Of a DNA stretch of 64,000 bases, positions 44,897-53,457 are shown piece by piece. The first letter of the stretch is position 1, and each line of letters starts with the position of its first letter. Origin of the DNA: Cohnella algarum (GTDB lineage: Bacteria; Bacillota; Bacilli; Paenibacillales; Paenibacillaceae); the NCBI RefSeq assembly GCF_016937515.1, contig NZ_JAFHKM010000002.1, forward strand, positions 1,483,001-1,547,000, in the 5' to 3' direction. A program made the position numbers and the translations under genes. The notes under the pieces were generated by a model. It worked only from the letters and a program-made list of their open reading frames with translations. It did no database searches and had not been told where the DNA came from.

Positions 44897-45499
44897 ATGT
44901 CAAAAATACTTTATTTCGGCCTTTCTTGCAAGGCTTATTTACGCACATTCGGAAATCAATCTCCTGACGTCCAGCTCTGCTGTGAAAACTGCGGTCGGCT
45001 TCTCCATAAACACGGTCGTTATTGGCGAGGAATTGTGACGAAGCATGAGGTCATCCAGATCCCGATCTACCGTCGATATTGTCCTACCTGTAGAATAACA
45101 ATCTCCCTCCTGCCGGAGTTCCTGATTCCATGGGCCCGGTATGCGACTTGGGTGCGAGAAGCGGCATTAAAGCGCAAGCACAAGGGATTCTCTTGGCGGC
45201 AGACGACAGAAAGCACAACAACTCCTGCCGTGTGTTATAGCCGCCGTACGTTGAAACGCTGGTGGGCAAGACATCTGCGCCGCGCAGCGGATGCAGCACT
45301 ATGGGTTGCTGGGAAACTCGTAGCCCAGGGGGACGACACGGATATGCTCCACCTTTACCCCACCATGATGAACCCAACGCCAATGGATACATTGGATTGG
45401 CTGGACAAACTGTTACCCCGATTCATCCCCGCTGGCGCATCCAGACGGGGCTATTGGACGTTTCTAAATGCGAGGTTACCTGTAGCATCACGCTTATAA
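44897..45499 (+). CDS. DUF6431 transposon-associated zinc-ribbon protein
   Basis: 200 residues from the ATG at 44897; the frame is open from TTG 44831 and the start is not certain. An N-terminal CxxC zinc ribbon (CCENCGRLLHKHGRYWRG, RRYCPTCRITISLLPEFLIP) is followed by an HTH-like region (GFSWRQTTESTTTPAVCYSR, RTLKRWWARHLRRAADAAL). The position, immediately before a DDE transposase and an AAA ATPase, suggests a target-selection or end-binding role like TniQ/TnsE, which is inference. Confidence 0.7.
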   Translation: MSKILYFGLSCKAYLRTFGNQSPDVQLCCENCGRLLHKHGRYWRGIVTKHEVIQIPIYRRYCPTCRITISLLPEFLIPWARYATWVREAALKRKHKGFSWRQTTESTTTPAVCYSRRTLKRWWARHLRRAADAALWVAGKLVAQGDDTDMLHLYPTMMNPTPMDTLDWLDKLLPRFIPAGASRRGYWTFLNARLPVASRL

Positions 45500-45671
45500 A
45501 TCCCTTCAGCATCCACCGCCAAGGAGCAAGGCAAACGAAAATCGCCTCCAAAATTGCTTTAAAAATCGCCTGGACGGCAAGTTGCCCTCCTGATCCCACA
45601 AAATATGCGCCCTCCCTGGCTTCTAGCGTCTATGCGATACTCTCATAGACCACAGGGAGAGGAGATTTAGC

Positions 45672-47054
45672 ATGGATGAGCAAGCAAGGCAGCAAGAAGC
45701 CAACTTCCGTTATGGCTTAATTGCATCACTGGTTAGCCGCAAATTGGATCCCGGAGAACAGATGGCGTTGATGCGCGAAATTGTAAGCCATGAGTATGAA
45801 ACGTCGTCGGGACAGCGAAGGAGAATTAGTCTACGAACGCTTGAGCGATATTTAAAAGCGTATCGCGAAGGCGGATGGGAGGCGCTGTTGCCCTCCGTCC
45901 GAGCAGACAAACTCACGACCAGGGAAATCCCCGAGGATGTGCTTGCCAAAGCGATTGCCTTAAAGCAGGAGCAACCCGGCCGAAGCGTCAGGCAGATTAT
46001 TGCGATTCTGGAACTGGCGGCATTCGTGGCCCCCGGCACCCTGAAAGAAAGCACGCTTAGCAAGCAGCTTCGCCGCCGCGGCGTCACGCGCAAAGCGTTA
46101 CTGAATACGGGGTGGAGCCACTTTCGCCGGTTTGAAGCCACGCACCGAAATAGCATGTGGCAAGGCGATGTGCAGCATACCCTTTACCTTCCGCATCCGG
46201 ACAAGCCCGGCAAGAAGGTCATGGCCTATCTGGTTATTTTCATTGACGATTACTCTCGCTTCGTTGTGCATGGCCAGTTCTATTTCGAGGAACGTGTGGC
46301 CCGGCTGGAGGATTGCCTGAAGAAGGCGATTTTAAAGAACGGAGTGCCGGAAATGATCTATGTCGATAACGGCGCCATCTATTCTTCACACCATTTTGAG
46401 CGGATTTGCGGGCGACTGGGGGCAGAGCTTAAGCATACTCGCCCCGGACGTCCTATGGGACGCGGGAAGCAAGAAAAGTTCTTCCGATTTGTCGACCAGA
46501 GCTTTGTGCCGGAGGCATACGACCTGATTGAACAAGGGAAGATCCAGACGCTTAACGATTTGAATCGATTCTTCTCGGCGTGGCTTGAGATTGCTTACCA
46601 CCAGAAAGTCCACAACAGCTTTAAGCAGCGCCCAGTCGACCGATACCAAAAAGACGACCACCCGATTCGCATGTTGCCGCCGCATGAACTCATAGAAGTA
46701 TTCTTGCTGGAGGAATCCCGCAAAGTGGACAAAACGGGATGCATCTCGCTGCTGGGCACGATATTCGAGGTCCAGACAGAGCTTGCCGGCTCGAAGATTC
46801 AGGTGCGATTCGATCCGCACGACCTGTCCGTCATCCAGGTGTGGAAGGACGGCCAGCGCTATGAAGACGCGAAGCCAATGAAGCTCCGCGATCCGAAAAA
46901 CCGGCCGAAGCAGGATGAACCGAAGGCCGTCATGCAACCGCCGAAGACGGGCCTCAACTATGTGGAATTATTGGTGGAAGAACAGAAACGGCAGACCCGC
47001 GAAGCGCAAGGCGCTGCGCTTTCGCGAGCGATGAAAGAGGTGAATCGCTCATGA
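45672..47054 (+). CDS. DDE transposase/integrase (TnsB/Mu A/IS481-like)
   Basis: 460 residues. The N-terminus has two HTH segments (RRRISLRTLERYLKAYREGG; EDVLAKAIALKQEQPGRSVR). The rve catalytic core has Asp in WQGDVQHTLYLPHP, Asp in MIYVDNGAIYSSHHF and Glu in MGRGKQEKFFRFVDQ. A Mu-type C-terminal beta-barrel follows (FEVQTELAGSKIQVRFDPHD), then a helical tail that in TnsB-like proteins contacts the ATPase. GGAGAT precedes the start. Its stop overlaps the ATPase start as ATGA. Confidence 0.9.
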   Translation: MDEQARQQEANFRYGLIASLVSRKLDPGEQMALMREIVSHEYETSSGQRRRISLRTLERYLKAYREGGWEALLPSVRADKLTTREIPEDVLAKAIALKQEQPGRSVRQIIAILELAAFVAPGTLKESTLSKQLRRRGVTRKALLNTGWSHFRRFEATHRNSMWQGDVQHTLYLPHPDKPGKKVMAYLVIFIDDYSRFVVHGQFYFEERVARLEDCLKKAILKNGVPEMIYVDNGAIYSSHHFERICGRLGAELKHTRPGRPMGRGKQEKFFRFVDQSFVPEAYDLIEQGKIQTLNDLNRFFSAWLEIAYHQKVHNSFKQRPVDRYQKDDHPIRMLPPHELIEVFLLEESRKVDKTGCISLLGTIFEVQTELAGSKIQVRFDPHDLSVIQVWKDGQRYEDAKPMKLRDPKNRPKQDEPKAVMQPPKTGLNYVELLVEEQKRQTREAQGAALSRAMKEVNRS

Positions 47055-47854
47055 TTCGTGGTTTCTTCGGGTGGGAGCGCGTTCCGTTCACCCGGGAGAT
47101 TGAAACACGGCATCTGCACCGCTCCAAGCGATTCGAAGAATGTGTAGCACGGATGCAGTATATGGTGATGACTCGCTCGATTGGCTGCGTCACCGGTGAA
47201 ATTGGCTGCGGCAAGTCGACAGCCGTTCGCTACTTGAAAGACCAACTGGATCCGAACAAGTACCGGTTTATCTATCTGTCGGATGCGAATCTGAAACCAA
47301 GGGACTTTTACCGTGAACTCCTCCACCACTTCGGCTTGCCGCCCAAGTTTCTGCGCAGCGAAGCCAAACGGCAATTCCAGCACCTCGTATGGGATTTGTA
47401 CGAGAACCAGCAGAAGGTCGCCGTTATTGTCGTGGATGAAGCGCACCTGCTTTCAGGAGACATGCTGCAAGAAATACGCTTTTTGACGAATTTTCGTATG
47501 GACTCGATTTCGCCGCTTGCCCTGCTGCTCATTGGACAGCCGGAACTACAGGCCACGTTGCAACTGAGAATCTTCAAGCCGATTACACAGCGGATGAACG
47601 TGCGTTTTCATTTGGAATGCTTGTCGCTCGAGGAGTGCCGCGATTACATCTCCCACCAATTGGAGGTTGCCGGAAGTACAGGGCCGGTGTTTACGACAGA
47701 AGCGATGGACGCCATATACGCGCATGCTCGGGGGATATGCCGAGAGATAAATAACGTCTGCACCGCTGCGCTTCTGGATGCAGTGCTGCGAAAAGACAAA
47801 ATGATTGATACCGTCCATGTGACGAGGATCCTAGCTGAATTTAAGGAACAGTGA
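47051..47854 (+). CDS. ExeA/TnsC-like AAA+ ATPase
   Basis: 267 residues. Walker A is GEIGCGKSTAVRYL, Walker B VAVIVVDEAHLL, sensor LLLIGQPELQATL, and arginine-rich SLEECRDYISHQLEVAG follows. It belongs to the ExeA/IstB/TnsC group of transposition regulators that choose the target and activate the DDE partner. It is coupled to that partner by a 4-bp overlap. Confidence 0.9.
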   Translation: MIRGFFGWERVPFTREIETRHLHRSKRFEECVARMQYMVMTRSIGCVTGEIGCGKSTAVRYLKDQLDPNKYRFIYLSDANLKPRDFYRELLHHFGLPPKFLRSEAKRQFQHLVWDLYENQQKVAVIVVDEAHLLSGDMLQEIRFLTNFRMDSISPLALLLIGQPELQATLQLRIFKPITQRMNVRFHLECLSLEECRDYISHQLEVAGSTGPVFTTEAMDAIYAHARGICREINNVCTAALLDAVLRKDKMIDTVHVTRILAEFKEQ

Positions 47855-47866
47855 GGGATGACAAAT

Positions 47867-48088
47867 ATGAATGAGATACGATTTCATGGAGATACCGAGC
47901 GTTGGAACGTGTACGATGGAGAAGAGTTGCTTTGCTCGCTACGTTGTGGTGATGCCGTGATGATTCAAGTAGGAAAGCACTTCTTGCCATCCAACCTTGA
48001 GCTCGATACGGACTGGTACGTGAAGTTTGGAAATTCGAAGTTCTGGCTCCACCGACATGCCAAGTACCGCGTCCGACCGCTGTTCTAA
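47867..48088 (+). CDS. DUF5348-type small protein
   Basis: 73 residues from the ATG at 47867, with GAGGG nine bases upstream. The sequence IRFHGDTERWNVYDGEELLC and LELDTDWYVKFGNSKFWLHR fits the small beta-rich DUF5348 family. It is 12 bases after the ATPase stop and before a strong terminator, so it is the last gene of the transposon operon. Role unknown. Confidence 0.75.
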   Translation: MNEIRFHGDTERWNVYDGEELLCSLRCGDAVMIQVGKHFLPSNLELDTDWYVKFGNSKFWLHRHAKYRVRPLF

Positions 48089-48111
48089 CTGCTCTTCGGA
48101 GCAGTTTTTTT
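48087..48111 (+). terminator. Terminator of the transposon operon
   Basis: AACTGCTC/GAGCAGTT with a TTCG loop, ending in TTTTTTT. It overlaps the stop codon of the DUF5348 gene. Confidence 0.9.
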
Positions 48112-48181
48112 ACGCCGACAAACAAAGGCGAAATATAATTGTCTCCGAAACGGCGGTGAGGAAAGCAAAAAGCCACCGTCA

Positions 48182-48775
48182 TTGGCGGTTCCGAATCTAC
48201 CGTCAATTAAAGTGGCTGATGACACCCGTTCAGGTGTCGAAATTGATTGTGAACACATGTTGGCTTCCTGCAACGCCTTTACCTATACAATTGGTGAACC
48301 TCTGATTAATGAACTAACTAGTATGATAGGAGACCTCATAACTCTCACTGGAGAGTGCGCCGAAGCTGTTCGTAATGGTGAATATTTAAATTCTTATGTT
48401 GCAGCTAAGGCCTTAATTGCCCATCCTGTAGAAGGAGGGAGTACACTAAGCTTAGCGGATTTCCTCGCTGACGTAGATGCATGGAATCTCGGGAAAATGA
48501 TGAATGACGACATAAACCTTCCGATAAACCAAGCAATTCGAACATACTACACCAATTTGAATTACTATAATAAACGGCATGAGTTGTATCTTGAACGTTA
48601 TGGGAGTTTGGAGCAACTTGAAGATCATACACAGTATTTAATTAATGATGGTCCGTTGGGTTATAATATAATGAGAGGGCAGTTCATTGAAAGGTTTCAT
48701 GTACCTAATTATTCACAGTCAGATGGAGAAAATATTGCACAGGCATTTCGTGAGTATGTTGAAGAAAGACTCTGA
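48182..48775 (+). CDS. Unrecognised protein beside the transposon
   Basis: 197 residues by a TTG start with no good ribosome site, so the true N-terminus may have been cut off by the transposon. It is mostly helical: INELTSMIGDLITLTGECAE, LSLADFLADVDAWNLGKMMN, YYTNLNYYNKRHELYLERYG and GENIAQAFREYVEERL. No family recognised; the size and composition would suit a phage or toxin C-terminal region, without proof. A long-stem terminator follows. Confidence 0.5.
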   Translation: MAVPNLPSIKVADDTRSGVEIDCEHMLASCNAFTYTIGEPLINELTSMIGDLITLTGECAEAVRNGEYLNSYVAAKALIAHPVEGGSTLSLADFLADVDAWNLGKMMNDDINLPINQAIRTYYTNLNYYNKRHELYLERYGSLEQLEDHTQYLINDGPLGYNIMRGQFIERFHVPNYSQSDGENIAQAFREYVEERL

Positions 48776-48819
48776 TATTGGAGGACTATCCTAGACCATC
48801 ACCATAAATGAAATTGTAC

Positions 48820-48880
48820 TTGGCCTGTGTATCTACGCATTACATGTTCGAGCTGTAAAACACAGGCCAATACTTTTTCT
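48820..48880 (+). terminator. Terminator after 48775
   Basis: TTGGCCTGTGT (48820-48830) pairs with ACACAGGCCAA (48860-48870) and is followed by TACTTTTTCTT. Confidence 0.75.
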
Positions 48881-49013
48881 TAGGACAAACAATCTGGAAG
48901 CACAACCCGGTGGTTGTATCCCATGATAACCGCAATTTATAAGAAGAAAGCTCCTTAGTGCAATTGTTATCTATCTTTATTCAAAGTTTTACGCTTTTTA
49001 AAAATAAATGCAA

Positions 49014-49643
49014 CTAATGGTAATTATCTAAAATCGGTAGGTGTGTACCATTTTTAAATTCTACAATCCATTTATTATGCTCTACTTGTTTAATTGTTGG
49101 AAAACCGTGCGCTAATTCTCTTGAAATAGCTCTCTCTTGTGCTATAGACTCTGTGTTTAACTTTCTATATAGAAAGTTTGCATATTTCTTATAGAAGGTA
49201 ATTGATCCATTATCTAGTTGATTTGTTTTGCTTCTTTTAACCACTGCATAAAATACCTCCCCTCCCTCCATTGGATAAATCACTTCCTCATCGCCAAGAC
49301 TCCAAGCTAAAGAAATTAAGATAGCTATGGCGAAGGAAATGGGGATAATTAACAAGGTAATGATTGTGTTATTCATACGATTTGGGTATATCAATTGAAA
49401 TATAGTGATTATGACAAAAAGTCCAATAAGAATATTAAGTAGGGAAATTAAAAGGTCCTGAGAAAATATAAACCAGAATATAAAAATATCTTGAAAAGTA
49501 TTCAACAAATAAATACCGACACGAATAAACACAAACAGTAGAAGAATATATAGACTATAGAAATGAGATTTAAAAATCCTGAACCAATCAATTGTTTTCA
49601 ATCTATAACGCCCCTTACTAGTATTAATTATTAATTTGAGCAT
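49014..49643 (-). CDS. Unrecognised multi-pass membrane protein, start within an IS end
   Basis: 209 residues, very AT-rich. Three to four membrane helices (FYSLYILLLFVFIRVGIYLL; LLISLLNILIGLFVIITIF; IITLLIIPISFAIAILISLA) precede a soluble C-terminal domain (GGEVFYAVVKRSKTNQLDNG, FPTIKQVEHNKWIVEFKNGT). The ATG at 49643 lies inside the left terminal repeat of the neighbouring insertion sequence. The first residues may therefore come from the element and the native start may be lost. No family recognised. Confidence 0.55.
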   Translation of the reverse strand: MLKLIINTSKGRYRLKTIDWFRIFKSHFYSLYILLLFVFIRVGIYLLNTFQDIFIFWFIFSQDLLISLLNILIGLFVIITIFQLIYPNRMNNTIITLLIIPISFAIAILISLAWSLGDEEVIYPMEGGEVFYAVVKRSKTNQLDNGSITFYKKYANFLYRKLNTESIAQERAISRELAHGFPTIKQVEHNKWIVEFKNGTHLPILDNYH

Positions 49644-51090
49644 TTTGCATTAATCTGAGCCCTTGCTGTACAAAGGTTTTTGAGCAAAAAAAAGGGACTT
49701 CACCCCAACTTGGAGAAGTTTTCAAGTGACCAAACCAGAAAACCCAAGGGAGGGAAGTCACTTTGTATATTCTCCAAGAAAGTCTATTTTCCTTTGATGT
49801 GCTTCAAAAACTTGAATCTAAAGAACGATTGCCTATCTTTTTCAGCGCCCTGGACTTACGCCCCTATGCCAAGGAATTGAGAAGTCATTCACCCCGAGGT
49901 GCCGACGGACATTGCAGGCAAGGGATTCTTCGTGCGCTACTTGCTGCCCCGCTTGAGAACATCGATACATTTACGGGTCTACATCATCGTTTGGATGTCG
50001 ATCTTCGCTTTCGTTATCAATGTGGACTTAGACTGGACCGTGAGGCTCCTTCTATCGCGACTTTAAGCCGCGTGTTCGCTGAGTTAACCAGCAAGGGGCA
50101 AGCTCAGCGCCTGTTTGATGATCTCGTTGTACAATGCAAGAAGGAGGGAATCATCGACGGAAGTCATGTGGCGATCGACAGTGCAGCGATTCATGCTTAT
50201 GAGAAGAAGCAACCGAAACGGAAAAGCGAACGGACTGGCAATGCCAACTGGGGGGCTAAGTTCGATTCGTTTGGCAACAAGGTCAAGTGGTTTGGCTACA
50301 AGATTCATCTCGCCGTCGACACAACAAGCGAGCTGCCGATGGCGCTCTCCGTTACACCGGCTCACGTCAATGACGGCGATATGGCTCCGATTCTCATAGA
50401 ACAAGTGGCTGCGGGTACACAGGTGAAGTTCTTTATGCTTGATGCCGGTTATGACCAGCTTAAAAACTACGAAGCAGCGCGAAATGTAAAGGCGCAGGCG
50501 ATTATTCCGATGAACCTTCGCAACGAGAAGGAACCACCTGCGGGCATGACATCCAGTGGCACACCCTGTTGCTCGATGGGCTATGAAATGACTTATTGGG
50601 GCGTTGATGGAGAATACCTGAAATTCCGCTGTCCCCATGCCACGGGCAAGGTAGACTGTCCGCTTGGGATGGCTGCTTGCTCATCTTCCAACTATGGAAT
50701 GGTCGTCAAAGTCGATACGAAAAGCGATTTGCGTCGTTATTCAAGTCCACATCGAGACACCAAACGCTGGAAGGAGTTGTATAACGAAAGAACCAGCGTA
50801 GAACGATGCAACTCCAGGTTGAAAACCTATCTCACCGCAGACGCCATGCACGTCTGGGGTATTCAAAAGGTGACAACTCACCAATACCTAAACGCCATTG
50901 TGTTATTAGCTTCTGCGTTAGCGATGGCTCGTCAATCCAAGAACGCCGCCGCTTAAATTTTTTGATTCAGTAAAAATTCTGCAGGTCTGCCCATTTTTGA
51001 AAATTAAAGTCGATTTAGCTAGAAAGCTGGTTTAATTGGCCCCATAATTCCACTACCTACTTCAAAAACGGAATTATGCAAAATGCTCAA
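49636..51090 (+). mobile_element. DDE insertion sequence with 15-bp inverted ends
   Basis: TTGAGCATTTTGCAT (49636-49650) recurs in inverted orientation at 51076-51090 (ATGCAAAATGCTCAA), giving a 1455-bp element around one transposase gene. A target duplication was not clear. Confidence 0.65.
49763..50956 (+). CDS. IS4/IS5-superfamily DDE transposase (DUF772 type)
   Basis: 397 residues, starting with TTG after AGGGAGGG. The N-terminal DUF772-like region (GHCRQGILRALLAAPLENID, APSIATLSRVFAELTSKGQA) is followed by a DDE core: VAIDSAAIHAYEKKQPKRKS, GYKIHLAVDTTSELPMALSV, FFMLDAGYDQLKNYEAARN and ERTSVERCNSRLKTYLTAD. It is intact. Confidence 0.85.
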   Translation: MYILQESLFSFDVLQKLESKERLPIFFSALDLRPYAKELRSHSPRGADGHCRQGILRALLAAPLENIDTFTGLHHRLDVDLRFRYQCGLRLDREAPSIATLSRVFAELTSKGQAQRLFDDLVVQCKKEGIIDGSHVAIDSAAIHAYEKKQPKRKSERTGNANWGAKFDSFGNKVKWFGYKIHLAVDTTSELPMALSVTPAHVNDGDMAPILIEQVAAGTQVKFFMLDAGYDQLKNYEAARNVKAQAIIPMNLRNEKEPPAGMTSSGTPCCSMGYEMTYWGVDGEYLKFRCPHATGKVDCPLGMAACSSSNYGMVVKVDTKSDLRRYSSPHRDTKRWKELYNERTSVERCNSRLKTYLTADAMHVWGIQKVTTHQYLNAIVLLASALAMARQSKNAAA

Positions 51091-51379
51091 TTTAAAAATC
51101 CCCTTTATTTGACGTAACTAACAAGGGGAAAGTTTACTCAAATGTTTCTATGGGAACAGCTTTGCCGGATTTTTCATACTTCTGAGAAGACAGCGAATAC
51201 GCTAGGTAGGGCTATGTTTTCGCCACGACCAACAAACACGATGATCGCGTCCGGCAAAGTAAACTTGGCTTAAGCTTCCGGTGGGGTAATTATCCGGAAA
51301 TGGGGTGTTCGGCTTTGGACAGGCAGAGAAGATTGCGCAGTTACTGGAGAAGTTACACACGGAGGCGGTCTGAGATACC
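51091..51379 (+). other. Gap between two insertion sequences
   Basis: Contains the hairpin CCCCTT...AAGGGG (51099-51127). It ends in a short open frame AEKIAQLLEKLHTEAV that stops at the IS256 target site and could be a gene remnant. Nothing else was recognised. Confidence 0.35.
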
Positions 51380-52737
51380 GGGTCTGTCAATAATTTTGTG
51401 TAAACTCTTTTATAGGCATCTCTCCGAAGGGGAGATTAGCCTCCTCAAGGTAAGTGCTGGCCGATCCGGTCCGGAAAGAAGACGGAGAGCTGCAGGAGCA
51501 TCTGTCCCCAGTTTTGAACACGACCGGTCCATTTGCGGGTGACGTCCATCGTGACTAAGTACAGCATTTTCAGTAGCGCCTCGTCGCTTGGGAAGATGCT
51601 TTTCCCTTTGGTGACTTTTCGCAATTGGCGATGATAGCTCTCAATCATGTTCGTCGTGTAGATGAGCTTACGAAGCTCAGGCGGATACTTGAAGAAGGTG
51701 GCGAGTTCGTCCCAATTGCTGCGCCATGAGCGGACAATAAGGGGATACTTGGCGCCCCACGTCTCCTCAAAGCGGTCGAGTTCCAGCAGAGCCATTTCCT
51801 CCGTAGCAGCCTTGTAGATGGGCTTCAGATCGGCCGTCACCTTCTTCAGATCCTTGTAGGAGACGTAGCGCGTGGAGTTGCGGATCTGGTGGATGATGCA
51901 CTTCTGAATCTCCGTCTTCGGATAACAGGCAGAGATCGCCTGGGAGAAGCCCGTGAGGTTGTCGACACAGGTGATAAGGATGTCCTGAACGCCGCGATTC
52001 TTAAGATCGTTCAAGACGCTCAGCCAGAACTTCGCGGACTCGTTCTCGCCGATCCACATGCCCAGCACGTCCTTGTTGCCGTCCATGTCGATCCCAATGA
52101 CCATGTAGGCAGCTTTGTTCACGATCGCCCCGTCTTGCTTCACCTTGAAGTGGATGGCGTCCAGGAAGACGACCGCGTATACGCCCTGCAACGGCCGATT
52201 CTGCCACTCTTTGATGAGCGGAATGATCTTATTCGTGACATTGGAAATAAAGGTTGGCGAGACCTCCAAACCATAGAGATTCTGCAGATGGTCCTGGATC
52301 TCCCGCGTGCTGACGCCTTTGGCGTACAGGGCGACGATCTGATCCTCGATCCCCGTCACGTTGGACTGATGCTTCTTCACCACGAGCGGCTCGAACTCGC
52401 CCAGGCGATCCCGTGGCACGGCAATCTCCTGGTCGCCGTACTCGCTAGTGACGATTTTCTTGCTCTTACCGTTGCGACTGTTCTTCGTCTGCTTGTTCTG
52501 CACGTCATGCTTGCTATAGCCCAGGTGCGTATCCATTTCGGCCTCTAGCATTTCTTGCAGCGTTTCGGCAAACAGGTCCTTTAGCGCATTCTGCGCATCC
52601 TGTGCGGTGACCAGATTATTCTCCTTGATGAAACTCCGCAGCTGCTCTTTCGTCCATAATCCCATGTGTGCTCCCCAACCTCTCCATGATTTCATTTTAG
52701 TAGGTTTGAGAGTTTACACAAAGTATTTTACAGACTC
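51380..52737 (-). mobile_element. IS256-family element with 8-bp target duplication
   Basis: The inverted ends share TTTGTGTAAACTCT (left 51395-51408; right 52709-52722 in inverse). The 8-bp GAGATACC flanks the element at 51372-51379 and 52738-52745, the target duplication length expected of IS256. The element is 1358 bp and appears complete. Confidence 0.9.
51445..52665 (-). CDS. IS256-family transposase
   Basis: 406 residues from the ATG at 52665 (GGGGAG upstream). Hallmarks of the Mutator/IS256 family: LFAETLQEMLEAEMDTHLGY, VPRDRLGEFEPLVVKKHQSN, VVFLDAIHFKVKQDG (first Asp), ILITCVDNLTGFSQAI (second Asp), QKCIIHQIRNSTRYVSYKDL and TTNMIESYHRQLRK (Glu). The frame is uninterrupted. Confidence 0.93.
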   Translation of the reverse strand: MGLWTKEQLRSFIKENNLVTAQDAQNALKDLFAETLQEMLEAEMDTHLGYSKHDVQNKQTKNSRNGKSKKIVTSEYGDQEIAVPRDRLGEFEPLVVKKHQSNVTGIEDQIVALYAKGVSTREIQDHLQNLYGLEVSPTFISNVTNKIIPLIKEWQNRPLQGVYAVVFLDAIHFKVKQDGAIVNKAAYMVIGIDMDGNKDVLGMWIGENESAKFWLSVLNDLKNRGVQDILITCVDNLTGFSQAISACYPKTEIQKCIIHQIRNSTRYVSYKDLKKVTADLKPIYKAATEEMALLELDRFEETWGAKYPLIVRSWRSNWDELATFFKYPPELRKLIYTTNMIESYHRQLRKVTKGKSIFPSDEALLKMLYLVTMDVTRKWTGRVQNWGQMLLQLSVFFPDRIGQHLP

Positions 52738-52867
52738 GAGATACCTGGGCTACCTTCACCGCGCGCATTTTATGGAATATGCACGATTTGTTCTTCCAGG
52801 ATATGCATAATTTGAAATAATCCCAGGAGCGTATGGTCGCAACTGCCGCCCCTTCGCTTCCTCCGGT

Positions 52868-53227
52868 TCACAGCGAACGAATCGCCTCTCGAACGTCTTT
52901 CTTCAAACTTTGAAATATCAGCTCATAGGAGTGATCGATCCAGGCGGCCACTTCCTCCTTCGTCAATCGGCCGGTCAAATCGATTGAATTCCAATGCCGC
53001 TTGTTCATGTAGTATCCCGGCGTGACTTCGGCATATTGTTCGCGCAGCTCCGCCGCTTTGTGCGGATCGCACTTGACGTTCATGAACGAATCCTTGAACG
53101 AAGCGAACATCTTCCCTCCGACGCTCACAACGGGAATATCCGCGCCGAACGGGTAGACGAGAGCGGCACCTTTCTTGTTCAAGCAATACGCGATCCATGT
53201 CTGCGCTGGCGAATCCGCAGCCTTCAT
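52868..53227 (-). CDS. MmcQ/YjbR-family protein
   Basis: 119 residues from the ATG at 53227. The fold is recognisable by YCLNKKGAALVYPFGADIPV, FASFKDSFMNVKCDPHKAAE, VTPGYYMNKRHWNSIDLTG and AAWIDHSYELIFQSL. These CyaY-like proteins are thought to bind DNA, with no firm role. Its start overlaps, as ATGA, the stop of a 44-residue frame. Confidence 0.88.
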   Translation of the reverse strand: MKAADSPAQTWIAYCLNKKGAALVYPFGADIPVVSVGGKMFASFKDSFMNVKCDPHKAAELREQYAEVTPGYYMNKRHWNSIDLTGRLTKEEVAAWIDHSYELIFQSLKKDVREAIRSL

Positions 53228-53358
53228 TCGAGACCGCCCCCCTCTATCAGTTGCTCTACGGCAATCGGCTCCCCGATCTCCAGCCAATCTTCATAGAAGG
53301 TTCTGGAACGGTCCATATGTTCCACCTTCAGCACTGCAGAATCGTAACGAAACGTCAT
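53224..53358 (-). CDS. 44-residue ORF translationally coupled to MmcQ/YjbR
   Basis: Starts ATG at 53358 after AGGGAGGG with seven bases spacing, and reads MTFRYDSAVLKVEHMDRSRT then FYEDWLEIGEPIAVEQLIEG, ending GGLE. The stop shares ATGA with the next gene. The ribosome site and overlap argue for real translation. No family recognised; it could be a leader gene or a small partner. Confidence 0.6.
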   Translation of the reverse strand: MTFRYDSAVLKVEHMDRSRTFYEDWLEIGEPIAVEQLIEGGGLE

Positions 53359-53457
53359 GAAATTGCCCTCCCTCAAAGATATTCATATCGAATATATCAA
53401 GCGAAGGGCAGTCGTTCTTGAACAAAAACGACATCATCATCGGTCATGAATAAACGC

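Noticed and set aside
44831..48088. CRISPR-associated transposon
   Set aside because: TnsB- and TnsC-like genes are present, but no Cas12k, Cascade or CRISPR array is found nearby.
48182..49643. Toxin-immunity or defence pair
   Set aside because: The two orphan genes are convergent, separated by a terminator, and neither has a recognisable toxin or defence domain.
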